Shown here in pieces: positions 1-8,983 of a DNA stretch of 64,000 nucleotides. This DNA is from Thermoactinomyces sp. DSM 45892 (GTDB lineage: Bacteria; Bacillota; Bacilli; Thermoactinomycetales; Thermoactinomycetaceae). The position numbers were made by a program, and so were the translations under genes. The notes under the pieces are model-generated. The model searched no databases. It was not told the origin of the DNA and was given only the letters and a program-made list of their open reading frames with translations. Position 1 is the first letter of the stretch, and every line of letters begins with the position of its first letter. The stretch is taken from NCBI RefSeq assembly GCF_900107305.1, contig NZ_FNPL01000003.1, forward strand, positions 62,001 to 126,000. Reading direction: 5' to 3'.

Positions 1-798
1 GATAAATTAATTGAGCTATCATCAAAAATGGATACAGATCCTCAGGCGAAACAAGATTTTATAGCTGGTATTAGGAAATTGCAAGAGAGTGTAAGCAATC
101 ACCAGTACCAAATGCAAACTATGTCATCCAATTTACAACAATTCAAAGATAAGTTTGATGTAGATGCCCAAAATTTCATAAATGCAGCTACCAATGCTCA
201 AAAATCCTTAGCAGATAAAAATGGGGAAATTGCAGCTCTGACCAAACAAATTCAATCTATTAATGCAGATATCACTGCCACTACAGGGCTCATTGTAGGT
301 GGAGTCATAACGATGGTAGCAGGTATAGGAGGTATTACCCTTGGCACTATTGCTCTATTTGCCACGACGGGGGGCACAGTAGCAGTTATCATACCTGCAC
401 TAGCTGGAATAGTGACTGGTACAGGTGGACTTCTGGGTGGTGGATTGACTGTAGGCTTTGCTGCGAAAAAGTTAGACAATAAGCGCAAAGAATTACAGGA
501 AACCACACAAAAGTTAACAAGTGCGCAAACCGAGGCGGCGTCTCTAACGCTTTTATCAGAACAAGTTAATACATTCAAGGATACTGTAACAAAGGGCGAA
601 GATAGCTTGGAAGGCTTCCATGACAATTGGTATACATTACAACAAAACTTCACTAAATTGAAAAAAAATGTGGATCAAGTTAACCCTGACAGCAGTGTGT
701 TACAAAGTTATTTAGCGCAAATCAAAAAATCAGTCGATGACCTAGCTACTCAAGCTAAGCAACAAGAGCAGATAATCACAGGTATTTCTTACCAATAA
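1..798 (+). CDS. HBL/NHE-family helical pore-forming toxin component (5' partial)
   Basis: The reading frame is open from base 1, so the gene starts upstream; 265 residues are visible. Visible residues about 91-158 form a long Gly/Ala/Val-rich hydrophobic double segment, flanked by amphipathic, Gln/Lys/Asp-rich helices with coiled-coil character. This is the layout of the hydrophobic head of Bacillus HBL and NHE enterotoxin components, in which the head inserts into the target membrane. It is the first of three consecutive related genes, 15 bases ahead of the second with AGGGGGA as ribosome site. The likely role is a secreted subunit of a multi-part cytolysin. The signal peptide would lie outside the window. 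The family assignment rests on architecture; the host range is unknown. Confidence 0.75.
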   Translation, partial: DKLIELSSKMDTDPQAKQDFIAGIRKLQESVSNHQYQMQTMSSNLQQFKDKFDVDAQNFINAATNAQKSLADKNGEIAALTKQIQSINADITATTGLIVGGVITMVAGIGGITLGTIALFATTGGTVAVIIPALAGIVTGTGGLLGGGLTVGFAAKKLDNKRKELQETTQKLTSAQTEAASLTLLSEQVNTFKDTVTKGEDSLEGFHDNWYTLQQNFTKLKKNVDQVNPDSSVLQSYLAQIKKSVDDLATQAKQQEQIITGISYQ

Positions 799-813
799 CC
801 TAGGGGGATTTAT

Positions 814-2004
814 ATGAAGACGACTTCAGTTAGATGGCTGACATGTGTTACATTAGCTGGGACATTATCTACGGTAAGTGTTTTACCATCTTATGCCACT
901 TCTGCTGTAGCAAAGGCAGATGAAGTGAGCAATGAAAAACAACCAAATATTCCAGATAAATATTTAGGCCCAGAAGGACTTAAAAAAGCATTGGAGGAGA
1001 CGGGGTCACATGTGATCGTGTTAGATGCGTATGCATTAACCTTAATAAAATCTCCTGACATCAAGCTGGATAAGAACTTATTTACTGATCAAAAAGATAA
1101 GGATTTGGTAGATAGTGTATTAGCATCACAGAAAAAAGCACAGGGGAATGCAAGGGGTTGGTTAGATAATCTAAAGCCAAAATTAATTGATGTGAATGAA
1201 GGGATCGTTAACTACGGCACGAAATTTGATAACTATTATAATACCATTGCTGCAGCTGTTGACTCAGGTGACAAACAGACAATAAAAGATGGTGTGGGGC
1301 GCTTATATAAAAGCGTACAAGAGAACCAAAATGGGGTGAATCAACTAGTTAAGGATTTAAAAGGTTTTCGTGATGCGTTAACAAATGATACTACGAGCTT
1401 TCAAAATGAAACCGATCGAATGCTGTCAAATTTAGAAGGAAAAAACTCTATTCTGCCGTCCCTAAAGCAAGAAATTGATGCCTATAATTCTCAAGTTAGT
1501 GCTTCTATCGCTATGATTGCAACAGGTGGGGTGCTATCTCTTATGGGAATAGGATTTGGTGTACTCACGGTGGTATTAGCAGTAAGCGGAGTCGGACTTC
1601 CATTTGCCGCTATTACGGGTGCTGTGGGAGCAGGAGAAATTGGGGGTGGAGTTGCTCTCATTATTACAGGAAGTAATAAGCTAAAAGAAGCAAATAACCA
1701 AATTGCAGAGCTAACAACGCAATTAAAGGAAACCGAGTTACAAGCAGCAAGTTTAAAAGTGGCAAGTGGTCAAACCAAAACATTTGTAGATACGATTAAT
1801 TTAGCTATCGATTCGGTACAAGCCTTATCAGATCAATGGAATACGATGAGTTCCAAGTATCAATCGCTGCTTAGGAATGTTGATGATATCTCGCCAGACT
1901 CTCTTGCATTTGTTAAAGAAGACTTGGAAACGGCAAAGGAAAGTTGGCTAAATATTAAAGCCTATGCAGATACGCTATATGCCAAAATTACGATTAAATC
2001 GTAA
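814..2004 (+). CDS. HBL/NHE-family helical pore-forming toxin component, with hydrophobic head
   Basis: 396 residues. An N-terminal signal peptide runs to about residue 35 (positive start, hydrophobic core, then SYATSAVAKA). A long helical body follows. Residues about 233-287 form a Gly/Ala-rich hydrophobic hairpin (IATGGVLSLMGIGFGVL and onward), and a further helical region ends the protein. This is the fold plan of secreted alpha-pore-forming toxins such as HBL-B/L1 and NheB/C. It closely resembles the upstream gene in layout and in C-terminal wording (NVDQVNPDS versus NVDDISPDS), so the two are paralogues. The likely job is a membrane-inserting component of a tripartite toxin. AGGGGGA lies just before the ATG. 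Confidence 0.78.
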   Translation: MKTTSVRWLTCVTLAGTLSTVSVLPSYATSAVAKADEVSNEKQPNIPDKYLGPEGLKKALEETGSHVIVLDAYALTLIKSPDIKLDKNLFTDQKDKDLVDSVLASQKKAQGNARGWLDNLKPKLIDVNEGIVNYGTKFDNYYNTIAAAVDSGDKQTIKDGVGRLYKSVQENQNGVNQLVKDLKGFRDALTNDTTSFQNETDRMLSNLEGKNSILPSLKQEIDAYNSQVSASIAMIATGGVLSLMGIGFGVLTVVLAVSGVGLPFAAITGAVGAGEIGGGVALIITGSNKLKEANNQIAELTTQLKETELQAASLKVASGQTKTFVDTINLAIDSVQALSDQWNTMSSKYQSLLRNVDDISPDSLAFVKEDLETAKESWLNIKAYADTLYAKITIKS

Positions 2005-2089
2005 AGCTTTCTAATAAGGTAGGGCTACTCCTTCTACATATGAATCATACGGGGGGGCCCTCTTATGTTAGGAGAGGGGATGTATTGAT

Positions 2090-2992
2090 ATGGCATTTAT
2101 CCGAAGAGTAGTTATCTCTTGTTTAATCGGTATGGGTATTTTATTTCCAATTTCTTCTTATAATGTTGTATTTGCTCAAGACGAGATCCCAACAGTTATG
2201 GATGGATTAGTAAATCGTGTGATCGATCTACATCCATCTTTTTTAAATCATATAGCAGGGGCTAGAAATACAGATATTGATATAAGTGTACTAGAGTCAA
2301 CTACCAAGCACGAAGGAAAAATATATGAACAAGCGCAGCAATGGAAAACGGAAATAAAGCCTAAAATGGAAGATTCAAAGAAAGAGATTTTGAATTATAA
2401 TAGTGAATTTCAAAGTACGTACGACGAAATTCAAAACCAAATTACATCTAAAAATAAGGACGAAATTCTCAAATTACTGGAAGTCATGCAGTCTCGTATT
2501 ACAAATAAGAAACAGAGTGTTACGGAATTTTTAGCTACATTAAAGGATTATATGAAGGACGTAACGACAAGTTCCCAACAACTACAAAATGATCGTATGG
2601 GGGTTCAGGCTACTATGGATGGCTATCGCGCGTCGTTGGACTCCTTATACGATCAGCTATACAATACGACATCTGATACTGTACGAGAACAATTAGAAAA
2701 TCAAACTGCAGAAATATCTATCAAATTGTATGATAACCTAGAACCATTGTATAAAGATGAAAATGTAATGATTGATAGTATAAATGGAGTGAATGATGGG
2801 GTATTGAATGTAGGGTGGATCATCTCATTGGAAGATATGAATACGAACTGGACCATTTTAGATACAAAGCTAAAAAAACTGATTCAAAATATGAAAGATG
2901 CTTCTGATATCAATTGGACATTCATTACAGATGATATGAGCACTGTAAAAGAGGCTTGGGATAATATTTATAAGAGAACAGAGGAGTTATAG
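2090..2992 (+). CDS. Third toxin component, helical, lacking a hydrophobic head
   Basis: 300 residues. A signal peptide covers about residues 1-30 (hydrophobic core, then NVVFAQ). The rest is a hydrophilic helical body similar in spacing to the two upstream proteins: EQAQQWKTEIKPKM resembles the second protein's GWLDNLKPKL region, and the C-terminal MSTVKEAWDNI resembles its DLETAKESWLNI. The middle, where its neighbours carry the hydrophobic hairpin, is polar and charged. In tripartite alpha-toxins of Gram-negative bacteria (AhlABC type) one subunit has a fully hydrophilic head, and the same division of labour is plausible here. AGGAGAGGGG precedes the ATG by about 11 bases. The function is inferred from context. 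Confidence 0.62.
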   Translation: MAFIRRVVISCLIGMGILFPISSYNVVFAQDEIPTVMDGLVNRVIDLHPSFLNHIAGARNTDIDISVLESTTKHEGKIYEQAQQWKTEIKPKMEDSKKEILNYNSEFQSTYDEIQNQITSKNKDEILKLLEVMQSRITNKKQSVTEFLATLKDYMKDVTTSSQQLQNDRMGVQATMDGYRASLDSLYDQLYNTTSDTVREQLENQTAEISIKLYDNLEPLYKDENVMIDSINGVNDGVLNVGWIISLEDMNTNWTILDTKLKKLIQNMKDASDINWTFITDDMSTVKEAWDNIYKRTEEL

Positions 2993-3046
2993 GAGGGCCT
3001 TATAGGCACTCTAAGGCAGATGGCAAGTAGAAACGAGGTAAAATCT

Positions 3047-3895
3047 ATGTATAAGTATTTGAAAATAGTGGTCTTCATCTTGATCAGTCTCTTATGTATA
3101 ACAGCGTGTAGTAATGAAAAGGTAGTCACGTCGAAAGTGGGGGACATCACACAAGAAGAATTAGCCACAGATTTGAAACAACAATTTGGCAAATTAATGG
3201 CGTATCAAATGATGATTAAGAAAGTGTTGCTGCATGAGGCTGAGGTCTCCGATAAAGAAGTAGATCAAAAATTGGGGGATATGAAAAAACAGACAAACCA
3301 GACAGTTGCTGACATGGTGAAACAATTTGGTTTGGCAGATGAAAAAACGTTAAGAGAGCAGGTCAAGGTTCAATTAGCGTTAGAAAAAGCAGTGAAACAG
3401 TCTATCACTGACCAAGATCTTAAAGAAAATTATAAACCAGAAATCAAGGCTAGTCATATTTTAGTATCAGATGAAAAGACAGCAAAAGAGGTAGAAGAAA
3501 AGGTAAAAAAGGGAGAGGACTTTGCTGCGCTTGCTAAGCAGTATTCCATTGATACACTTTCTAAAGAAAAAGGAGGAGATCTAGGTTTCTTCGGGCCGGG
3601 TACGAGACAGAAAGCGTTTGAAGATGCTACTTATAAACTGAAAGTAGGAGAAATTAGTCCCCCTGTCAAAACGGATATGGGTTACCATATTATTAAAGTA
3701 ACAGAAATGAAAGAGTTAAAACCATTTGAACAAGAAAAAGATCTTATTCGAGGCAAATTAGAGAAAAAAAGACTAAGTGATCAAGCATGGCAGCAACAAT
3801 TTTTACAGTCATTGCTCAAAAAAGCTGATGTTCAAGTGAAGGATTCTACACTTAAGGATGCATTTCAACCGAAGCAACCAGCCACACTTCCTTAG
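3047..3895 (+). CDS. PrsA-like peptidyl-prolyl isomerase lipoprotein
   Basis: I chose the ATG at 3047 (282 residues) because CGAGGT sits 8 bases before it; the earlier ATG at 3020 has no usable site. Residues 1-20 form a lipoprotein signal ending ITAC, with Cys21 as lipid-modified residue. Residues about 133-230 form a parvulin (PpiC) rotamase domain, with the typical KASHILV opening, GGDLGFFGPG and the GYHIIKV ending. PrsA folds secreted proteins on the outer face of the membrane. Lying about 55 bases behind three secreted toxin genes, this copy is probably dedicated to them; housekeeping prsA is usually elsewhere. The length is typical of PrsA. Confidence 0.85.
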   Translation: MYKYLKIVVFILISLLCITACSNEKVVTSKVGDITQEELATDLKQQFGKLMAYQMMIKKVLLHEAEVSDKEVDQKLGDMKKQTNQTVADMVKQFGLADEKTLREQVKVQLALEKAVKQSITDQDLKENYKPEIKASHILVSDEKTAKEVEEKVKKGEDFAALAKQYSIDTLSKEKGGDLGFFGPGTRQKAFEDATYKLKVGEISPPVKTDMGYHIIKVTEMKELKPFEQEKDLIRGKLEKKRLSDQAWQQQFLQSLLKKADVQVKDSTLKDAFQPKQPATLP

Positions 3896-3966
3896 AAGTA
3901 TGAGTATTTTATAATGGATCGACATAAGTTCCCTCGGTGGTTTTCATTTTCAAGCTGAGCAGACAC

Positions 3967-4006
3967 AGCCCCGCTTATGCCATAATTCATTGGTATAGAC
4001 GGGGCT
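3967..4006 (+). terminator. Imperfect hairpin after the toxin/PrsA genes
   Basis: AGCCCCG (3967-3973) pairs with CGGGGCT (4000-4006), and ATGCC pairs with GGTAT inside. Only TTCTAT follows, so termination would be weak. A second GCGGGGCT occurs near 4050 and could compete. The rest of 3896-4191 is AT-rich and shows no gene. Confidence 0.35.
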
Positions 4007-4191
4007 TCTATATGGATAAAGGGATCCAAATGAGCTTCTATATAGGGAAGCGGGGCTAATTTTGGTCCATAAAATGGATTTCTCATGAAAAGTTATTCGA
4101 CAAAAGGAGTATTGTAAACCCTAATATTTGAATAATATAATGTACATATGTCAATATATCAATTATATGGAAAAGAAGGGTTCAATACATC

Positions 4192-5922
4192 ATGGAAGGC
4201 TCACTTTTTAATCGGTACAGAGGGTATTCATGGAAACATTTTCGTAAAGATCTTCTCGCAGGAATGATTGTAGGTATCATTTCTCTCCCACTCGCTATGT
4301 CTTTTGCTATTGCTTCAGGTGTGAAGCCTGAGTATGGAATTTATACTACGATTATGGCGGGTGTATTGATTTCATTGTTAGGTGGTTCGAGATTTCAAAT
4401 TGGAGGTCCGACGGGGGCTTTTATTCCGATTCTCTTAGGGATTGTGCTCACATATGGATATGAAAACTTGCTGCTGGCTGGCTTGTTAGCGGGAGTGATC
4501 CTTTGTTTGATGGGGATTTTTAAGCTGGGTTCATTTATTAAATACATTCCACAACCCGTTATCGTTGGATTTACTGCAGGAATTGCGGTTATTATCTTTA
4601 CAGGACAAATTGCTGATTTTTTAGGTTTGACGGGAATGGAAAAGCATGAGCAATTTATTGCCAATTTCGCAGAAATCATCAATCATCTTAGTTCAGTTAA
4701 TCTATATAGTGTCACTACTGCTATGATTTGTTTGGGGGTTATGTTGCTTACAACCAAGTTATTTCCCCGCGTTCCAGGGTCATTAATCGGTTTAGTCGTT
4801 TCCACTGCTATAGCAATGTTATTTTTTTCAGGCCATGTTCCTACGATTGGTACTGTATTTGGTGCGATTCCGAGTACTCTTCCATCCTTCCACATACCGG
4901 AAATTACGTTAGAACGAATTCAAATGTTGTTGGTTCCTGCTTTTGTGATTGCTATCTTGGGTGGAATTGAGTCTCTCTTATCTGCCGTTGTGGCAGACGG
5001 AATGACACACACAAAGCATAACAGTAATCGGGAGTTGTTGGGTCAAGGGATCGCAAACATCGTTACACCTTTAATCGGAGGAATTCCAGCTACCGGCGCC
5101 ATTGCTCGGACAGCTACTAATATTAAAAGTGGAGCTGTGTCCCCCATCTCGGGAGTCACTCATGGTTTATTTGTTCTGTTGACGTTGCTATTACTGGCTC
5201 CTTACACAGCACATATTCCGCTAGCAAGTATGGCTCCTATCTTAATGGTAGTGGCTTGGAATATGAGTGAACGAAAACATTTTATACGAGTGCTGAAAAC
5301 AAAAACGGGGGATTCTCTGGTATTACTAGTAACCTTTTCCCTTACTATCTTCACAAGCCTGACTACAGCGGTCGGCATCGGGCTTCTTTTGTCTATTCTT
5401 CTGTTTGCCAAGCGTATGAGTGGCATGCTGGTAATGAATAAAGTACTTCCGGATCATAGTAACAATCATGAAAAAGTGTTGCCTCATGTGGTCAATGAAA
5501 CTCATGACTGTCCACAAATTAGTATTTATACAGTGGAAGGTCCTATTTTCTTTGGAACGGCTCAGTTGTTTGAAGACAGCGTTATGAAAGCCGTTTGCTG
5601 TAAACCGAAAGTCTTTATTTTACGCTTGAGACAAGTTCCTTTTATGGATGTAACGGGGGAGGAATCCTTTCGACTCTTTCTGCATTCATTACAAAAGCAA
5701 GGTAGCTTATTGTTAGTATCAGGAGTGATCCCCTCCTTAAAAGAAAGCTTGCAAAAAAATGGATTGGTTGACGAAATTGGAAAAGAACATTTCTTTGATC
5801 ATACAGGAAGAGCGATTGATTATGCTTTGGAACAAATTGAGCTAAATAAATGTATAGGGTGTAAGCATTTTGCTTTTCATGAATGCGCAAAATTCTCCCG
5901 CAGGAACGAGAATGCATCGTAA
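4192..5922 (+). CDS. SulP-family anion transporter with STAS domain
   Basis: 576 residues. The first ~400 hold many hydrophobic helices with SulP landmarks (ASGVKPEYGIYT, GGPTGAFIPIL, IPQPVIVGFTAGIAV, PLIGGIPATGAIARTATN). Residues about 430-545 form a cytoplasmic STAS domain (ISIYTVEGPIFFGTAQLFED, then RLRQVPFMDVTGEE). SulP proteins carry sulfate, bicarbonate or dicarboxylates; the substrate cannot be read here. The C-terminus adds an unusual Cys-rich tail (C554, C557, C565 in CIGCKHFAFHEC) that could bind metal. The multicopper oxidase gene follows after about 80 bases on the same strand. An A-rich region precedes the ATG at 4192. Confidence 0.9.
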   Translation: MEGSLFNRYRGYSWKHFRKDLLAGMIVGIISLPLAMSFAIASGVKPEYGIYTTIMAGVLISLLGGSRFQIGGPTGAFIPILLGIVLTYGYENLLLAGLLAGVILCLMGIFKLGSFIKYIPQPVIVGFTAGIAVIIFTGQIADFLGLTGMEKHEQFIANFAEIINHLSSVNLYSVTTAMICLGVMLLTTKLFPRVPGSLIGLVVSTAIAMLFFSGHVPTIGTVFGAIPSTLPSFHIPEITLERIQMLLVPAFVIAILGGIESLLSAVVADGMTHTKHNSNRELLGQGIANIVTPLIGGIPATGAIARTATNIKSGAVSPISGVTHGLFVLLTLLLLAPYTAHIPLASMAPILMVVAWNMSERKHFIRVLKTKTGDSLVLLVTFSLTIFTSLTTAVGIGLLLSILLFAKRMSGMLVMNKVLPDHSNNHEKVLPHVVNETHDCPQISIYTVEGPIFFGTAQLFEDSVMKAVCCKPKVFILRLRQVPFMDVTGEESFRLFLHSLQKQGSLLLVSGVIPSLKESLQKNGLVDEIGKEHFFDHTGRAIDYALEQIELNKCIGCKHFAFHECAKFSRRNENAS

Positions 5923-6000
5923 CCATGAGACAAGATATGCTCTCCGAATGGTGGACTGTTGAGATAATAAAAACAGTTAACAGAGAAAGGAGACCCACTT

Positions 6001-6897
6001 GTGATTATTACGCCTGATGTGATCCTACTGCCATGTACCGTCAAAAATGGAGTGAAACATTTTGAGTTAGTTGCTGAGCCTGTCCGTAGAGAGATCTTAC
6101 CGGGCGTTTTTATCAATGCGTTAGGATACAACGGCTGTCTTCCGGGACCGACCATTTTGGTCTATCCTGGGGACTGTGTAAATATTCGCGTGGTCAATCG
6201 ACTGTCAGAAGGAACTAGTGTACATTGGCATGGGCTAGACATCCCTAACAGAATGGATGGAGTGCCGGAGATAGAGCCTTCACCACTCATCGAACCAAAT
6301 CATTACTTTGATTATCGATTTAAGGTGACCAACCCTCCAGGTACCCATATGTACCACTCTCATTATGATGCAGTAACACAGGAAATGTCTGGTCTTAGTG
6401 GGGGTTTTATTATTGTAGATCCCAAGAGTACCCAGTTTGATCGCGATTATTTTATCATGCTACACGAGTTTCATTTGATAGGACTAGAGCCTGGCGTTGT
6501 AAAGAAAGGAATATTTGACATTAATCCTAGGGCACATGATTTTAATTTTTTTACTATGAACGGGCGTTGTTTTCCTTTCACGACTCCTCTTCATGTAAAA
6601 CAAAACGAACGGGTACGGATTCGATTAGGTAATGTGGGAATGAGTGCCCATCCGATCCATCTTCATGGGCACCAATTTAGGGTACGGGCTGCGGATGGTA
6701 ACACTATACCGAAACAGAATCGACTTAAACGAAACACGATATTAGTTGCTCCCGGCGAGACTTACGATATAGAATTTAAAACCAATAATCCAGGAATTTG
6801 GCCATTTCACTGTCATATCCCCCACCATATGTCTAATAACCTAACGAAACCTGCTGGGGGAATGTTCACGACTGTTGTTTATCAGGAGGAGGATTAG
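6001..6897 (+). CDS. Small two-domain multicopper oxidase (cupredoxin)
   Basis: 298 residues, starting at GTG with GAAAGGAG 8 bases upstream. All four copper-ligand clusters of multicopper oxidases are present in order: HWHG near residue 75, HSH near 118, HPIHLHGH near 218 and HCHIPHHM near 264. The family oxidises phenols or metals and reduces oxygen to water. Classical three-domain laccases are about 500 residues; this one has only an N-terminal and a C-terminal cupredoxin domain, so it probably works as an oligomer. I see no signal peptide, so a cytoplasmic or spore-coat location is likely (CotA of Bacillus is a coat laccase, but larger). Confidence 0.87.
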   Translation: MIITPDVILLPCTVKNGVKHFELVAEPVRREILPGVFINALGYNGCLPGPTILVYPGDCVNIRVVNRLSEGTSVHWHGLDIPNRMDGVPEIEPSPLIEPNHYFDYRFKVTNPPGTHMYHSHYDAVTQEMSGLSGGFIIVDPKSTQFDRDYFIMLHEFHLIGLEPGVVKKGIFDINPRAHDFNFFTMNGRCFPFTTPLHVKQNERVRIRLGNVGMSAHPIHLHGHQFRVRAADGNTIPKQNRLKRNTILVAPGETYDIEFKTNNPGIWPFHCHIPHHMSNNLTKPAGGMFTTVVYQEED

Positions 6898-7037
6898 AGA
6901 CGTAATCCGTTTTTTGGTTTCGGGACGAGTCCTAAATCTTACGCAAGAGTAAGGTAGATGTAAGTTTACTCCATATCTTCGAATGAATAGATTGATTATA
7001 ATATTCCAATACTATAACGTCACAAGGAGGACGATTC

Positions 7038-8954
7038 ATGACGTTTTGGCAATTTGCATATCGAAATGTTTCGAGAAATATACGAAATTATCTAGCTTTC
7101 TTTTTTAGTAGTGCGTTTTCAGTTATGATTTTCTTTTCTTATGCTGCTTTTATCTTTCATCCTCGTATCACCCAAGACGAAACGATTGGAAATACCGTTC
7201 AAATCGGGATGATAGTAGCGGAGTTTATTATTTATTTCTTTTCCTTCTTGTTCGTTATCTATTCCGTAGGTAACTTTTTGAAGATCAGGAGTAAGGAGTT
7301 TGGATTACTAACCCTGATGGGAGCTCCTTCTTATAAGCTAAGTCGACTTGTCTTTTTAGAAAATATCATCATTGGAACGCTGTCGATCGGTACGGGGATA
7401 TTAGCTGGACTATTGTTTATGCAACTATTCTTCCTTGGGGCAACGAATATCATCGATATGCCTCCACTCCCGTTTTACTTTCCGGTCACAGCCTTTCAGG
7501 TTACTGCTGGAGCGTTTTTTCTTTTGTTTCTCATCGTTTCATTCTTCACTCGATTTATGATTAGAAAGAACAGCATACTTACTTTGATTCAAGGGTCTGT
7601 AAAACCAAAAAAAGAACCAAGAATCTCTATTTTTCTAGCCCTACTATCGGCTGGAACGATTTGTAGTGCCTTGTTTCTGGCAAGTTTTGGGATTAATACA
7701 ATAAGCATTGTACTTACTCCACTTCTACTGATCATTGGTACGTACTTTTTATTTTCACAATTAAGCGTCGTCATCATACGTTTGTTAAAACAAAAACGGT
7801 CTTTCTTTTGGAGAGGCACTAAGCTGTTATGGCTATCCGATCTCTCATATCGGATTAAAGATAACGCTCGTCTGTTCTTTCTGGTTACGATTGTCTCCAC
7901 CGTTGCTTTTACGAGTGCGGGCGGATTCTTAGCCATAAAGGAATTTATTATAGATTCCCTGGATAGTAGTTTTCATTTTCAAGTTACTCCATTTGAAGAT
8001 AAGAATGGAAAAAAAGAATCAACCCTTGATAAAAGAGTAGGTGAAGAATTAAAAAATGCGGGTGTTTCCTATTTGAAGATGACGACTACTATTCTAACTA
8101 TCCGTGATCGTCAATTAGATAAGACCTATGATTTTATGAAGCTTTCTGAATATGAGAACTGGGCAAAACGTAATGGGATAGAGAATATCCCCACGTTAAA
8201 ATCGAGCGAGGTGATTCTTCTTACTACTAGTAGGATGGAAGAAGAAGCCCTCTCCCCTTCCTCTATGCAGGTAGGAAAGAAAAAGTTCCATATTCAAGAG
8301 CGAAAAATGCTCCCTAAAAAAGATCATGTCCGGCCTCAAATACCATATGAATTTGTCATAAACGATACGGACTATAACGAGCTGCTAGTCTCATCGAAAG
8401 AGAATAAGACGTACCTTACAGAAGAGACACTTCATAACTATTTTGTCTCTTCGTGGAATGATGATATTCCGAAAAGAGATTCGACTGAGGTGAAAATAGG
8501 GCAGAAATTGCAACAAGAAGCGAAAGGGATTAACGAACATTTCATAGCGAGAGGCGCCCAGCTTGTTCAGGCAAAACAAGTGTTTGATGTAATGATGTTT
8601 ATTGGTATTTTCATTGCTATGATATTCTTTTTAGCTGCTGCCAGCTTTCTTTATTTCCGACTATACGCAGACTTAGAAGAGGATCAGCGAAAATACTATG
8701 CTATTTCTAAAATAGGGCTTACTTTATCAGAATTACGATCTACTATTACGATTCAAATCGCTGTCCTGTTTTTCTTACCTTTTTTTGTATCTGTCCTCTA
8801 TTCTGGATTCTCTATACTCGTGATAAGTAGACAATTAGGCGTAAATCCTTTTGTTGTTTTTAGTGGAATAGGCATGTTTTTCATCTTCCAGCTTGTCTAT
8901 TTTTTCTTTGCGAATTCACGATATATGAAGCATATGAAGCGTCATATAGTGTAA
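7038..8954 (+). CDS. BceB-like ABC transporter permease (FtsX family), orphan
   Basis: 638 residues with AAGGAGGA before the ATG. It has the BceB layout: an N-terminal WQFAYRNVSRNIRNYLAFFFSS segment, four early helices, four more to about residue 300, a large extracellular domain of about 200 residues (roughly 310-515), then two C-terminal helices. BceAB-type transporters detect and remove cell-wall antibiotics such as bacitracin. Normally a BceA ATPase gene directly precedes and a two-component system lies nearby. Neither is present on either side here, so it must borrow an ATPase or be a remnant. The gene itself looks intact. Confidence 0.85.
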   Translation: MTFWQFAYRNVSRNIRNYLAFFFSSAFSVMIFFSYAAFIFHPRITQDETIGNTVQIGMIVAEFIIYFFSFLFVIYSVGNFLKIRSKEFGLLTLMGAPSYKLSRLVFLENIIIGTLSIGTGILAGLLFMQLFFLGATNIIDMPPLPFYFPVTAFQVTAGAFFLLFLIVSFFTRFMIRKNSILTLIQGSVKPKKEPRISIFLALLSAGTICSALFLASFGINTISIVLTPLLLIIGTYFLFSQLSVVIIRLLKQKRSFFWRGTKLLWLSDLSYRIKDNARLFFLVTIVSTVAFTSAGGFLAIKEFIIDSLDSSFHFQVTPFEDKNGKKESTLDKRVGEELKNAGVSYLKMTTTILTIRDRQLDKTYDFMKLSEYENWAKRNGIENIPTLKSSEVILLTTSRMEEEALSPSSMQVGKKKFHIQERKMLPKKDHVRPQIPYEFVINDTDYNELLVSSKENKTYLTEETLHNYFVSSWNDDIPKRDSTEVKIGQKLQQEAKGINEHFIARGAQLVQAKQVFDVMMFIGIFIAMIFFLAAASFLYFRLYADLEEDQRKYYAISKIGLTLSELRSTITIQIAVLFFLPFFVSVLYSGFSILVISRQLGVNPFVVFSGIGMFFIFQLVYFFFANSRYMKHMKRHIV

Positions 8955-8983
8955 CGACGACACATACTTGAAAGCTAGAAAAT

